Shown: piece by piece, positions 1-10,873 of the stretch | Numbering within the stretch: the first letter of the stretch is position 1 | Layout of the letters: every line of letters starts with the position of its first letter | Source: Branchinecta lynchi | Taxonomy: Eukaryota; Arthropoda; Branchiopoda; Anostraca; Branchinectidae | Reading direction: 5' to 3' | Assembly: GCA_023053575.1 (NCBI GenBank) | Contig: JAKZAP010000007.1 | Span: 24,453,464 to 24,517,463, forward strand | DNA length: 64,000 nt | Translations under genes and position numbers: made by a program | The notes under the pieces: generated by a model | Database searches by the model: none | The model's input: only the letters and a program-made list of their open reading frames with translations | What the model was told of the DNA's origin: nothing

Positions 1-760
1 TTAAGTTTCTCTAATTTCGCACAGTTTCCCGCATGCGATGCTGTGTTTCTTGGCTATTGTTTCCAACTGGTGTTCGCCAAGGAGAACCCCCTTATCTCCC
101 TACATTTTCAAATCGGTCATATCTTCTTGTCTCGATTCTTTACGCCCTGCTTACTTTTATAAAGACCATGCCTTCAGCTACATAGCTTACGCGGACGACT
201 TGCTCTTTGTAAGCCATACCCGATCCACACTCACCAAAAATGTCTGTAAGCTGTCGTCGGAACTTCTCAAAATCGGCCTTGAAGTTAACCTCTCAAAATG
301 TGAGTACCTGCATTTCAACCCTTCGTCAAATTGTTTGGATGCATCCAAAGCTTCTATCTCTCTCGGATCGTTCGTCGTCAAATGAACGGAATCTCTATGA
401 TGGCTTGGCATAACATTCAAATCTTCGTTGTGAGAATTTTGCTCTTCGGTCGTTCAAGAAGCTTCTAGATTAATCCGTACCACCTATGGTCGTACCGTCT
501 CCAACTGGGGGCGCTATAATCGTAAAGCTTTGGGAAAATTGTACAGCACATTCTGCGCTCCTTCTATACTATTTCGTTCTGATGTCACTCACGTTCTGCG
601 AAAAAAGGAGATCAAAAAGATGAGATCATGTTATTTTAAATATGCAAAGCACCTGCTCCACTTGTCGAAATTATGCCATAACCATACATTCACGGAGAAG
701 TTCAAAATTCAAGATGCAAGTGTTATTCTTTTGGATGTTTCTTCGTCGCTATAAAAAATC
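1..760 (+). mobile_element. LINE reverse transcriptase fragment (family A)
   Basis: This is a 5'-truncated, decayed non-LTR retrotransposon. The open stretch at 38-385 contains a PLSPYIF-like segment and the RT catalytic box YADD (within SYIAYADDLLFV). A shifted frame at 530-754 continues as the C-terminal tail, with the segment LLHLSKLCHNHTFTEKFKIQ. The same tail recurs on the minus strand at about 37722-38215, 47483-47720, 53190-53630 and 61855-62200. Frameshifts and stops between 385 and 530 show it is dead. It enters the window already truncated, so its 5' part lies outside. Confidence 0.8.
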
Positions 761-854
761 ATTGGCAACTGAGTCAATGATTAACTAGGGGCGGGACCAG
801 GGGGCAGCAGAGACTCAAATTTCTGACATGTAGCCTCGGAAATGGCACTTTTCG

Positions 855-1003
855 GGGAAGGGGGTACCCACCACCCAATTTAAATTTGGACATTGAAGTT
901 GTGTATAAAGACCACCCAATTTTAATTTGGACATTTGGTTTTCTGAAATTAACCACCCAATTAAAATTTGGCAATATTCGTGAGCAAACGGAGACCACCC
1001 CAA
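855..1003 (-). repeat. Short tandem repeat with CCACCCAATT core
   Basis: Three diverged units carry the core ACCACCCAATTTAAATTTGG, spaced about 45-60 bp. On the minus strand they read as PNLNWVV-like peptides. The same unit forms a cleaner array at 6028-6210. 1011-1800 shows no gene or repeat that I recognise, apart from AT-rich sequence. Confidence 0.6.
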
Positions 1004-1849
1004 AATAAATAGAAAAAGGATGTTTACATTTTATTGCAGAATTTTTTGCTTGTAAAGTACAAATAAAGAGAGAAAAAGTCATTTACATGTTTTTTCAACA
1101 TTTTTTTTGAAGATTCCGCTGGTCTCAGTATTGTTTCTTTAGGGATTTCAGGAGAGAATCACGCCAGAATTTGAAATCCTCAAAAGACGTGCGAATCACT
1201 CGAAGATGACATTTACATACAGATACAGATATTAAAGAAGAGTAAAGGTACTGTATCACTTATGATTTATGTGCATAGTGATGAAATTGACTAGGCTAAG
1301 GATTCCCTAAGTTGAGCTAGGACTAGCCTATATGGGTGGTGATGGGGGGTACCCACCCGACCTCAAATTTCTATAACCTCGAACTTGACCTGAAAATACT
1401 ACAAGCAAACTTCCGCATAGTCCTAAATTTATCCTAGGTCATTCAGGGTGCCTTTCTTGACAGTTAAGACTGCACTGATCTTTCCTCTTATTATTTGTAG
1501 GCATAAGTTTGAAGTTGTAAAAGTTCGAGGTTTGGTACCTCTCCTGTAGATTTACAACAAGATAATCTGTTAAAGCATCAAGCATGTACAGTTTGTTATA
1601 GTGCAGGCAGGATGACGGGAAGTATGAGAGCAGTAATAGTTATCCAAAGGTGCAGTAATTCATCCCAGTAGCAACAGGCTGTCACAGGTCCAACTTCCAT
1701 TTTCCCCTCCCCTAATCTGGCTGTGACTTAAGAGTTTCTAGAATGTCTCGAAAAGAAAAATGAATTACTAACAACGGAGAAATTTTAATATCAGTATGCC
1801 TTAATTCTTATAATTTCAGGCTCCTGAATGGCCTCGGCCGACTCATACA

Positions 1850-2110
1850 GAAATACTGAGTTCCTGGGAATAGTGTCCCAACGTCTGAGCACATGCCCCA
1901 ATGCATGGGCATGGTGCTTGTATGCTGGGGCACCATGCCCTGCAGCAATGCTATGGTAACCCCTTTTTGAATAGCTAATTTCCATTTCAGATTTTCAGTT
2001 CGACAGATTTTCCTGGGGTGTTGTGCCATTCCTGCAGGGCATGGTACCCCCAATGTATGAGTACCATACCCGTACGTTGGAGCATGCCTAGAGGTTGGGA
2101 CACCATGCCA
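1850..2110. repeat. GGGCATGG-rich inverted repeats
   Basis: The region is built from repeated ACCATGCC / GGCATGGT words. An inverted pair with the core CATGCCCTGCAG lies at about 1937-1951 and 2026-2047. No open frame of note crosses it. It may be the flank of the hairpin element that follows. Confidence 0.4.
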
Positions 2111-2121
2111 TTGAAAATGAG

Positions 2122-2198
2122 GATTTGTGTGTGACTGCCTTGGCAGTCACACACAAATCAAGCTTTAATCCCCAAGCAAAGGAATTAAAGCTTGATTT
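2122..2198. repeat. Two overlapping hairpins, the first a perfect palindrome
   Basis: 2122-2139 and 2142-2159 are perfect 18-bp inverted arms separated by TT. Overlapping them, 2155-2171 and 2182-2198 are 17-bp arms with one mismatch around a 10-bp loop. The LINE C-terminus begins directly after. This could be a small foldback element or an RNA structure at a LINE boundary. Confidence 0.8.
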
Positions 2199-2515
2199 CT
2201 GCCCATTTGTCATCAGGGGACATGCTACTAGTCTACAGAATCCTCAGCTCTAATTGTCTCCCCTCCCTCTTCGCCCCCGACAACCACTCACGGACCAGGG
2301 GCCACTCCCGGAAACTGTCCAGAAGGTGCAATACCTCTCGTGTTCGCCAGCACTTCTTCAGTAACCGAGCTGTTCCTCTTTGGAACAGCTTGTCTGAACC
2401 AACTGTCACCAGCGAAACACCCGAAGGTTTCAAAAAGCGACTTGACGAGGACTGGCGCGGGCAACCCTGGAAAAAGGACTGGTGCGCCCCGGAAGCAGCA
2501 ACCAGATCATAGCAC
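2192..2515 (+). mobile_element. LINE ORF2 C-terminal fragment
   Basis: An open frame of 106 codons carries the C-terminal signature of a LINE polyprotein, RQHFFSNRAVPLWNSLSE, followed by a FKKRLDEDW segment. This resembles the end of RTE/CR1-like ORF2 proteins. No RT core precedes it, so it is a severely 5'-truncated copy. A host gene is unlikely because the motif is characteristic of retroelement tails. Confidence 0.7.
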
Positions 2516-2519
2516 CATC

Positions 2520-3347
2520 GTCATCCGCAAGCTACTCATCGGGATACAACATCCTTATTGCTTGCAAGTGCAATTTAAGGTAATTTTTAAGGTAATAAGC
2601 CTGTCCACTAGGCTAGAGGAGATTCGCTGTAGTTGTAGCATGAAAAAAACGAAACAATATGTATTCCTAAGGAAAGTGACCATTCAGTCACCATAAAAGT
2701 AGTTGCACTTGGAAGCTGTTAAGAAGAAAGAGTCCATAAGATAGCTTGATAGGTTTGCAGATCAAGATCTGCAACAATTAACATAGCTTTTGTCAGTTTG
2801 TCTAATCCACAGTTGTGTGAGAATTTTTATTTTAGTCAGTAATGTGTGAAATTGTTACATCCACTGGGAATATTTCTGGTACTTGTTTGCCAACTACCTG
2901 CAGCCCAAACCTAGGCAATCTGGCACTATCTTATCTAGTTATGAATGAGAGTCTCTTCAAATCTCTCAAACTGCACTTCCAGAATGACAAAACATTGTCT
3001 TACACATTTAGGACTTTCATAAAAATCCTGAAAGGATTGCACTTTGTGTACCAAAATAGAAGCATCACGAGAACAGGCAATGCAGATCACAGTGTCAGAC
3101 AAACAGACAAGAGTTTGTGAACTTAGCAATTCTTACTTCTGAGTTTAAGGAGAGGATGATGCTAATATACCTACTTCCTAGTCAAGCATGTAGTTATTGT
3201 CATGTTAAAAGAAGAAAGAGTCCATATATTAGCTTGATAGGTCAAGAGTAGGTTGTCACCATAAAAATACTTCTAAAACCATACAGCAGCATAAGTTTAT
3301 TATCTTCTGAAGTTGGCTATTTGGGTCTAACTTGATGTTCTTTCCAG
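2520..3347. other. Unassigned sequence with a short direct repeat
   Basis: I see no gene here. A direct repeat of about 40 bp with the core AAGAAAGAGTCCATA occurs near 2724 and 3212. A 92-codon open frame at 2842-3120 has no recognisable motif and is probably chance. Confidence 0.4.
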
Positions 3348-4467
3348 GGCATAGTCAGTGATCAAGAAACAGCACCGCCTGGACTAGCATCATCAGTAAC
3401 TCAGCGATGGATACAGAAGTAGGCTATCCGATAGTGTGACTAAGAATGAAAGTCCAAGTTGAAAACAATGAAAATCATGTGGAATATATAGAAGCTCTTA
3501 AACTGTCTGCATGAAGAAATAGGGGACGCCTCTGCCTTGTCAGCAAGGAGGAGTAGGTGAACCCCGTGCACTGTTCCTTATTCATTGGACCTTTAGGCCC
3601 AGCGCCAATAAGAGCACCTGACCAGGAGTCAAGTTCCAATGCTTAAGAATGTCAAGTCTGCTTGTAGTGTAAAAAAGGCAGAGGTGGAGTATTGAGTGCA
3701 ATCAGTCGATGAAACAGGTGTGCAAAGGGATTATACTCAGCTTCCAGATACCATCACCCCTTTTTCGTTCTATCTCCTGGGAAGCCAGGAGTTCGAGGTT
3801 GGTTATGGAAGGCTGCGTCACAAGAAAGTGTGTGTTAGAGATATTTCGTGTTCGTCTCTTTCGAGCATATAGACTGTAAAGGGCTACAATATGATAGTGC
3901 TTTTCATGTCAGAGAGTCAGGTGTGCGACACACATATGGTAACTCAATCTTTCAAGCTTCTAAGTAACAAAGAGTTGACCGTTGACAGAACATACAGTGC
4001 TAAGATCCCTGTGCACTCCTATAGACTTCAGATAAATCACAGACCATACACCTGTATTTCAAGCCAGTCTCGTAGAGCAGGATGTCCAAGAAGAGAGAGG
4101 TAGCTTTGGCAATGTCTGAAGAAGAATAGAAGCATCTCCTTCATCTTTCGACGGAGGGTCGACCTTGGTCATGGACCATGCTACAGATTTCAGCACCAGT
4201 GACCATGACCTTGGATACCCGATCGCACTCATCGATGTCTCGCGAATGTTTAGTTGCCTAAGTAAGGAATCTTATTGATGCATACCAGTGTGGTCCTAAC
4301 GTAAAGTGGTCGGCGGAACATATGTGCTTTAATAGTCGGACCTATTTCATGTGAACTTTCATGTTCTATCTATCATAAGTGCTTTTATTCGGCCAAAGTT
4401 GCCTTTAAATGCTGTATTGCTTTTACTTTTCGTGGTCTCTTTACGGAAGATTCCTGGTGTAAATAAA
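3348..4467 (+). other. Possible terminal exon and 3'UTR of an unidentified gene
   Basis: A good acceptor (pyrimidine run ending TTTCCAG at 3347) is followed by 24 open codons to a TAG at 3420-3422. About 1 kb of apparently non-repetitive sequence then ends in AATAAA at 4462-4467. The short frame, ending RWIQK, matches nothing I know and is not VPS18-like. It is only a candidate; 24 open codons can occur by chance. Confidence 0.2.
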
Positions 4468-4789
4468 AGCATCCTTTAAACCAAGCCAGATCGGATTTCA
4501 CTCCCTACAAACAGACAGATGCTTGACTGTATGTTTGATTTCATATAGGTGGATAGTAATATCATTTAATATTCTGATTGACACGTCTACGCTTCCGGTC
4601 AAGCCACTCCAGTGCAGTTGCTCTCATTTAGATGGATTATAAAGTTTATCGATGATTCTGTGACTGGCCCGTTGGTTGGTCTTACCGTGATTCTTGCTTG
4701 ATGTTACTTAACGTGCTTCTAAATACTGAATTTTTTTGTTACCTAATTCGTTGAAACACAATTAAATTACCCATTTTCAAATCATATTT

Positions 4790-5110
4790 TGTCTCCCAGA
4801 CCCAGGTGCGAATTGCGTACTCACTCACTTGTATCCTAGTATAAGGTCACAAGCTGTGCAAGTCTCCCTAGCGAAAGCAGCTGACGAACCAAGAATTGCA
4901 ACGAATTTTGCTCTTTCGCAAAGGGCATCAGGAGTTGAAGCTAGGAGGCCTGCTTCTGGGCCGGTGGAAACCTTCGATGTGCTCAAGCTTGTTTTTGGCG
5001 TGCTCAGGGGTGCTACATTTGCCTGCGCGGGTCGCGCACGTTTGTCCGCAGTTTCTTCCATCCGGGCAGCGGGGTTGCGAGCAAAGCCTTCTTCACTTCG
5101 TCTCTAAGGT
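4790..5110. other. GC-rich, CpG-containing block, open on both strands
   Basis: This block is clearly richer in G+C and CpG than its surroundings. It is open for 92 codons on + (4829-5107) and 78 codons on - (4825-5061, starting MEETADKRARP). On the minus strand the frame runs into ACAA|GTGAGT, a strong donor, near 4838. It could be a first exon with promoter, possibly divergent from VPS18, or an old gene remnant. I recognise no domain. Confidence 0.25.
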
Positions 5111-5429
5111 GCAAATTACCCAGACGAGGCCAGTCGACGTTTCTTGACTAATGAGGCTATACTTCATGTTTTGGGGAGGTTCACAAAGTTTGAAGCCAAG
5201 CTGACAATCTAACTTCATTCGTTTTCGGGTCCAAGGTTTCAACGTCCAATGGGACAGACAGTGAACCCTGAGTTCTTCGTAACTGACATTGAAATGCAAC
5301 GCCGGTCTTCAGTGGGGGGATGGCGTATATTCAAAAGGCAGAATTATTAGTAAAACAGGAGCTATAAGTTCATATGGTACTTGCAAGCTTGTTAGCATGT
5401 ATTCAAGTTCTCGTACTGGGATGTGAATG

Positions 5430-5930
5430 AAGAAGTTTCGTCATCCTAGCAAATCTGGAAGTACCTTAATTTGCGATCACCAGAATTCCGGACCCCCTTC
5501 CCACTCCCCCCACACGGTTCTGTCACTGATGTATCTAGGGCTTGTGCTTGTTCTTCCAACCAAGTTTCATCCCGATCGCTCCACTCTAAGCGTGTCACAA
5601 GATTTCCAGCTCTCCCCTCCACCCCCTCCACCCCAAGATTCATCGGATTACATCCGGACTTCAAGTAGGGCATTTGAGACATGAGGTCTTTCCAAATATC
5701 AAGTTTCATTAAGATCCGATCACCCGTTCAAAAGTTACAGATACCTCAAGAGCTGGATTCTCCCTCCCCCCACGATGGTCGGGCAGGGAACCGACTATTT
5801 CCAAGCCAATGATGTCACGTCTCTAATATTCAAGCCAAATTTCATCGTCCTTGCACTTCTGGAAGTACCTTAACTTGCGATCACCTGAATTCTGGTCCTC
5901 AGTATATCGCTATTGATACATCTTGGCTAA
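5430..5930 (-). repeat. Inverted fragment of the poly-G / GATGAAACTTGG family (F)
   Basis: The reverse complement shows the hallmarks of family F: the GATGAAACTTGG-type phrase, CATTTCAAGTCCGG-like segments and G runs. Its termini are missing. Full-length members are at 45522-46622 and, with insertions, 13083-16413. 5110-5430 holds nothing recognised beyond a short GTTTGAAGCCAAGCTGAC motif near 5186. Confidence 0.65.
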
Positions 5931-6027
5931 AATACCACTTTATTGAAGGTACTTTGGTTGAAATATCACTAAGATTAGGCCATATCCGCTAAAATGTTGT
6001 TTAATTTAAGCTAAAACCCTTTTATTC

Positions 6028-6210
6028 TCACAAAAGACCACCCAATTTTAATCCGGACCTTTTGATTCTGGCAAAAAGACCACCAAATTTAAATTTTGAC
6101 CTTTTGATTCTGGCAAAAAGACCACCAAATTTAAATTTGGACCTTTTGATTCTGGCAAAAAGACCACCCAATTTAAATTTGGACATTTGCTGAAAAAGGG
6201 ACCACCCCAC
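6028..6210 (-). repeat. 42-bp tandem repeat that keeps the reading frame
   Basis: About four units of exactly 42 bp carry the palindromic core AAATTTAAATTT. Because 42 is a multiple of three, the minus strand stays open and would encode a 14-residue repeat containing GGLFARIKRS. A second minus frame is also open (VVFLPESKGPNLN). The same core occurs at 855-1003. More likely a minisatellite inside a transposon than a protein. Confidence 0.7.
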
Positions 6211-6648
6211 GGGGGGTTAATGTCAGGAATTTTAGTCTCTGCTGCCCCCTGGGCGGGACACTCTATAAACGAATGAGAGCAATCTGAGAACAAATCACCA
6301 ATCTTCCGATCAGTTCGGGCGGGAGCCTGGTACCGATTGGTGGAGGCTGCCATCATCCTCCATGAAGAACTCCTCTGGCTGAATTGCGTCTGGTAATGCC
6401 TGCGGTGGTTCTTCGTAGTTAGAAAAAGCAGCTCTCCGTTTTTTGCGTCGGCGTTTCCCCAACCTTCGTCCCTTGCTGGCTCGCGAGTAGCCGACTGGAA
6501 TATTTCGCCGGTTTGACGAAGTTTGTCTCGTTTGGTAGCGTGTGACAACTGTTGCGTCCTAGTTGTTTGCAGGTCTTGTCATTGAAGCTAGTTTGAACTC
6601 GCAAACGGCAGTCTCGAAACCTTTGAAATTGCGTCCAAGCACAATTGG

Positions 6649-7416
6649 TTATGGCGGAAGTGATTTGCAATCTCCGACTTCGGTTTTGTGCTCTACCACT
6701 GTGTCATCTTTAGTCAAAGCTTCGATGGTCACTGTTGCTCTTGGACAACTGATTTCGCGGCCGTCCGCTAGGCAGTATTTTACAAGAAACTCGTAGTCTC
6801 GGGAGGTGTTGCTTAGCAAGTCTGGATGGACGAGTGTGAACGCGCAGCCAGTATCTGCTAAAAGTTCAGTGTACTTTCCATGGACTTTTCCGATCGCAGA
6901 AAATGTGGGATTGGGAAAAGCTGGAATTGAACGTGTAGGACAAAGTGCTAAGCCTAAGCTTTTACGTTCGTACTTGCCGGCGCCTGACTCGGTTTTTGCG
7001 AGCGATAGACAGTCTTCCCTAGAATGGCTTGATGTCTTGTGGTGCTGGCAGTAAACCTTGTCTGAGGGTGTTGTGACGATGGATTGGCGATGCCTCTCGC
7101 CAACCCTAGGATTAGGCGGTTGTGCTTTTGTTGAGCTTGAACTGGACTTCAGTTTCTGCGCGCCGTTCCAGTTGTCCGCAGTAGCAATACAAGTTGCTAC
7201 TGTCTTAACTCCGTTTTGGCGTAGAAATATCTGAAGTTCGCTGTCAGTGCTCTGGACGAATTGTTCCACAGCAAGGGATTCTATGACGTTCCCTATCATG
7301 CCTCGTAGAATCGTAACATCTGTCAGGGACTCGTAATCGGTAAGATTTAACCATCGGCGGGTGTACATCTCGATTTGGTCGAAAAACTCTTCTGTAGGAT
7401 TCGGGGCTGATGTCAA
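6649..7416 (-). pseudogene. Retrotransposon gag with zinc knuckle and aspartic protease start
   Basis: The 255-codon frame has three parts. The N-terminal part, with TEEFFDQIEMYTRRWL, resembles Gypsy-type capsid helices. A knuckle of form C-x2-H-x4-H-x4-C (CQHHKTSSHSREDC) follows. Then comes a retropepsin active site, LLADTGCAFTLVHP. These are the order and motifs of a Gag-protease junction. The frame is broken upstream at about 7410, where the capsid continues in another frame, and there is no RT downstream. It is a dead fragment. Confidence 0.75.
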
Positions 7417-7640
7417 ATTTCTTCAGGGTGGCCGCTTTAACCACTGCCAAATCTGAACCCGATGCTCCAGAAATAGCATTGTATGCTTTAAGTGCCCACA
7501 TGAAGTGCCATGTGGAAGTTTTCGGCTTGGCTGTTTGTAATAGCAGCTAGTAGCTCGGCGAATTGATGTGCAGAAAGTGACATTTCAAGAGCTGCCTGTA
7601 ATTCGGGTTGTAGAGAAGTTTGGCACTGAGTAGATAGGCT
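7417..7640 (-). pseudogene. Frameshifted N-terminal part of the same gag
   Basis: Two minus-strand segments continue the gag protein upstream. One reads MWALKAYNAISGASGSDLA through KKFDISPESYRRVF. Another ends HQFAELLAAITNSQAENF. They sit in different frames, joined by frameshifts near 7500 and 7410. The content (a helical, Q/A-rich capsid N-terminus) suits retroelement Gag. Confidence 0.55.
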
Positions 7641-8059
7641 GACGGTTGAGCCTGTTGAAACTTGAGGAACTAGGTCCTTTGTTGGTAGGCTTTCGGATGA
7701 GCCTAGTGGCGTGCGGTCTTCGGAGCCTAAATTGATTTGTTGTTAAGAAGAGACCCCAAGCAGTTAGCTAGAATCTCGTTTAAGTTGCTGAGCTACCATT
7801 GAAAAGCCAGAATCACGGTCGCCGCATATGCCACTGTCTCGTAGTTCGTGTTCAAGATGGGAAAGTGTTTTCAATGGCGGGTTTCTCCGTTTTCTGTACT
7901 TATCTTCGTAACTGCCCATGCGCGTCGGATCTCAGGTACTCGTGACCAAAATTTTGTAGAACTAAGCTAGCGTATATTTTAAATCGTCGGATTTTATTTA
8001 TTTATTTATTTGAATCTAATACCGGCCAACTAGGGCCAATTATACAAAACAAAAGAACA

Positions 8060-8660
8060 CTTCACAAACTTACACTTAGACCCGGAACGCAGTTGATCTA
8101 CGTTGCGTCGGATTATTAGACCCGTGACGCAGTTAATCTACGAAAAAATAATTACTTAGCCGGATCGTGAGACCCGGAACGTGGGCTAGGTTACGTAAAG
8201 CAAACTACGGTACGTCGGATCATAAGACCCGGAGCGTTTGTTAGGCTAACTACTAGCCGAACGTCGGATCGTGAGATCCGGAACGCAAGCTATGTTAGGT
8301 AAAGCAAACTACTTTTACCGAATGTCGTGAGACCCGAAACGTAGGCTAGTACGTCGGATCGTAAGACCCGGAGTGTTTGTTATGGTAACTACTGGCCGAG
8401 CGTCGGATCTTGACACCCGGAACGCAAGCTGTGTATAGGTATAGGTGTATAGGTTTCGAGACGCGGAACGTAGGCTAGGTACGTCGGATCGTAAGATCCG
8501 GAGCGTTGGATAGGCTACGCTAATTTACTACGATGCGTCAGGTCGCAGGACCCGTAACGCAACCTACCAAAATTCACAAATAATTGCCGACTCGAGACGG
8601 ATCGTAAAACCTGTTGCTCAAGAACCGGATCTCTAGGACCCGTAGTGTAAAATTTGTTGG
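8060..8660. repeat. Tandem array with GTCGGATCGTRAGACCCGGA core
   Basis: At least eight diverged units of about 55-75 bp alternate a GTCGGATCGTGAGACCCGGA-type box with an AGGCTAGGTA / CTACTGGCCGA-type spacer. A (TTTA)n run at 7988-8010 precedes it. It occupies the place where a 5' LTR or leader of the adjacent gag would lie, so it could be an expanded leader repeat, but it may equally be an unrelated minisatellite. Confidence 0.7.
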
Positions 8661-8896
8661 ACGTAATTTGGACGTACCTCGTGGTAAAGATCCCACCGCT
8701 GCCACCAATGTTGGCTACAGGAACTGCTTTCTTCAAGACTATCGTAACAACTGAACAAAAAGTATTGAGTCCGACCCCTTTTATCCACAAGCTCGTAAAT
8801 GAAATATACAGAATGAATGGTACGGTGCCGAAGGCGTAATGAATAACTAGGGGCCGGACACTTCATAAACGAATGATACTATTCTAAGAATTCGTC

Positions 8897-9285
8897 CACA
8901 ACACTCCACTTGAGGAGTCCCCGCGTTTTTATTGTCCCGGGGACTAACTCCCCGTATTCTCGCGAGTCCCCACCGACAGGGAACGCTCTGATTCTCGTCT
9001 CTGATTCTGGACTCCCTTTCAGATTCGGAGGGGAATCAATTTTTGCTGGTGTTGATGCAATGTAACATTAGCTAAAAACAATCAGAATAAACAAAACCAG
9101 AAATAAAGTGGATCCAGACTAATTTCTGCAACTGCATATTTTTTTCGATCAAAATCTATTTTGGAAGCATTCCCCGTGTTCTCGCTGTTCTGTACGCGGA
9201 GTCCGCGTGGAGTTACTCCCTCTATTCTTGCCATTCCCTTCGATTCCGCGAGAGTCCTCGGAATGGTAAGAATACGCCTTAAGTA
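8897..9285 (-). mobile_element. MITE of the AGGCGTATTCTCGCCG family (G), reverse copy
   Basis: Almost the whole element is present in reverse: the GGAGTCC / CGCGAGTCCCC segment, the CCCTTTCAGATTCGGAGGGG palindrome, the AATCAGAATAAACAAAACC core, and the GAATACGCC end at about 9272-9280. The first terminus (near 8897) is eroded. Family members with intact ends are at 36540-36929 and 57507-57921. Confidence 0.75.
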
Positions 9286-9512
9286 TTCAATTCGTTGCTG
9301 TAACTCTTTTTCTCGCCGTTGTACCCTTATATATTATAGTTTCGGCGTATTTTTCAAAGATCGTGAATTATTTCTTTGACAAGTCTGGCAACACCGCAAG
9401 AAAGGCAACCGATTCAAATTTTGTAACGGACGTTGTTTCATTTTGCAACTACATATTTGATTTCCATTTGCAACTACATATTTGATAGAAAATAGATATT
9501 CTGCATTCCCGG

Positions 9513-9940
9513 AGGCATCAGTAGGCTTGTACGTTTCGGTACTTCTAAATATATGACTGCCCTAAATGGATGTGTCAGAGGAGTTTTATAATAACAATAT
9601 TTTGACCCTTCTTGCAGCCTTCTTGCCACCTGCTTGCCACTATTACTAGGCATGGGTCCTCTCCTGCTTGAGCTATAACGATGAAGCCACATTTTTGGCT
9701 TATAGCTTGAGCATGTAGAGGTCCCTTGTCAAGGAAGACTGAAATCAGTAAGCTTGTACGTTTTGCTACTTCTACATATATGACTGCCCTAAATGGACGT
9801 GTCTGAGGCTGAGGAGTTTTATACTAAAGATATTTTGACCCTTCTTGCCAACTGCTTGCCACTACTACTACTAGGCTGCTACTAGGCAAGGGTCCTCTCC
9901 TGATTGAGCTATAACGATGAACCCACAGGTTTGGTTTATA
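9513..9940. repeat. Tandem duplication of about 228 bp
   Basis: Two direct copies (about 9513-9705 and 9741-9940) share GGCTTGTACGTTT-like starts, TATGACTGCCCTAAATGGA and the end TGAGCTATAACGATGAA. They contain a degenerate version of the foldback family's CCCTTCTTGCCAA phrase. Confidence 0.7.
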
Positions 9941-10252
9941 GCTTGAACCTAACTGAAATAGGTGTCAAGCGTCAACTAAGTTGAATCGGAATCCCAAACA
10001 GTCATGATTTACATAGTGACATCATGTGATTGATGACCTAAAATAGGATTTGATTGCCCCGGGGTCATTTTATAAATGGAAACGAGACCGGCGCCTTGAT
10101 GGCTGCTCTGCTCTATGCATGTTCACTGATAGGAATAAACTACAATTTTTCGGTGTCTTAGGTAAAATAGATCAAATGGATGTGACACCATGATTGATTA
10201 ATTGTGTGGAATTCCAGTACAAATTGGTTTAGACCCTGGAATATAAATATTC

Positions 10253-10412
10253 TTTGAGCCCAAGCTGACTTTGAAACATTTATTCATCATGTGATTGATG
10301 GAATATAGCTAGCTAGCTGAGTTTTAGCTAGCCTAGAATACAAATCAGCTGGCAGATCTGTTTAGCTCAGTCAATCATGATTCACAGTCAGCTTTAGCTG
10401 AAAGAATGTTCA
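10253..10412. repeat. Two foldback-retroposon 3' ends (family S)
   Basis: The terminal signature of family S, AGTCAGCTTGGGCTSAA, appears in reverse at about 10253-10290 and forward at about 10372-10412. No internal hairpin is left. 9945-10250 and 10420-10600 show nothing else I recognise. Confidence 0.6.
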
Positions 10413-10604
10413 ACCTTTTGCATGAATGAAATATGTCAATTTATCTGATTGATATATCTGTCAAAGTAGCTCCTTATAGGCTTCTAAAAATATCTGAGTT
10501 GTGTTTTGTTCTTATTATTGTTTATCCAGGATCTGCACTGTCCATAGTTTTCAGAATTACATAACCATTGAAAGTTACTAGAGGCTACCAGAGGAGTTAC
10601 TAGC

Positions 10605-10873
10605 CACAATGTTTGGGGGGGGGGACGTGGCATTTAACGACTGGCCGGTAATTTTTACCGACTTTTTCTGCTGGAAAACATGACTGTTTTCAACAGTTTT
10701 GAAAAAAGTCGACCGATTTTCAGAAAAAACAACTGCTTTCCTGAAAAAAATCAACTGTTTTGAAGAAAAATTGCGGCGCTTCGCTCCGACTCGGTTATTT
10801 TTTACAGACTGGCCAACAGCTTTGGGGGGGGGGCGTCGCCCCCTCCACCCCCCAGTCGTGACGCCCCTGGAAG
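10605..10873 (+). mobile_element. MITE with GACTGGCC arms and GTGACGCCCCTGG end (family M)
   Basis: G-run, then a GACTGGCCGGTAA-like block, repeated A/T-rich GACTGTTTT phrases, GGCGCTTCGC, a second GACTGGCC block, a G/C-run hairpin and the end GTGACGCCCCTGG. The end resembles common hAT termini (CAGGGGCGT in reverse). Related fragments are at 11890-12010 (minus) and 26930-27125. Confidence 0.55.

Larger units (their letters stand above)
6251..8876 (-). mobile_element. Decayed Gypsy-type LTR retroelement region
   Basis: A 26-bp near-identical direct repeat (GG[GC]CGGACACTYYATAAACG) lies at 6251-6276 and 8851-8876, 2600 bp apart. It brackets the gag/protease fragment and may be what is left of LTR ends or of a target duplication. 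The 6280-6650 part is open on the minus strand but has no clear pol motif. RT, RNase H and integrase are missing. Confidence 0.4.

Noticed and set aside
4825..5107. A confirmed gene in the GC-rich block
   Set aside because: Two overlapping opposite frames without any domain; composition alone does not establish a gene.
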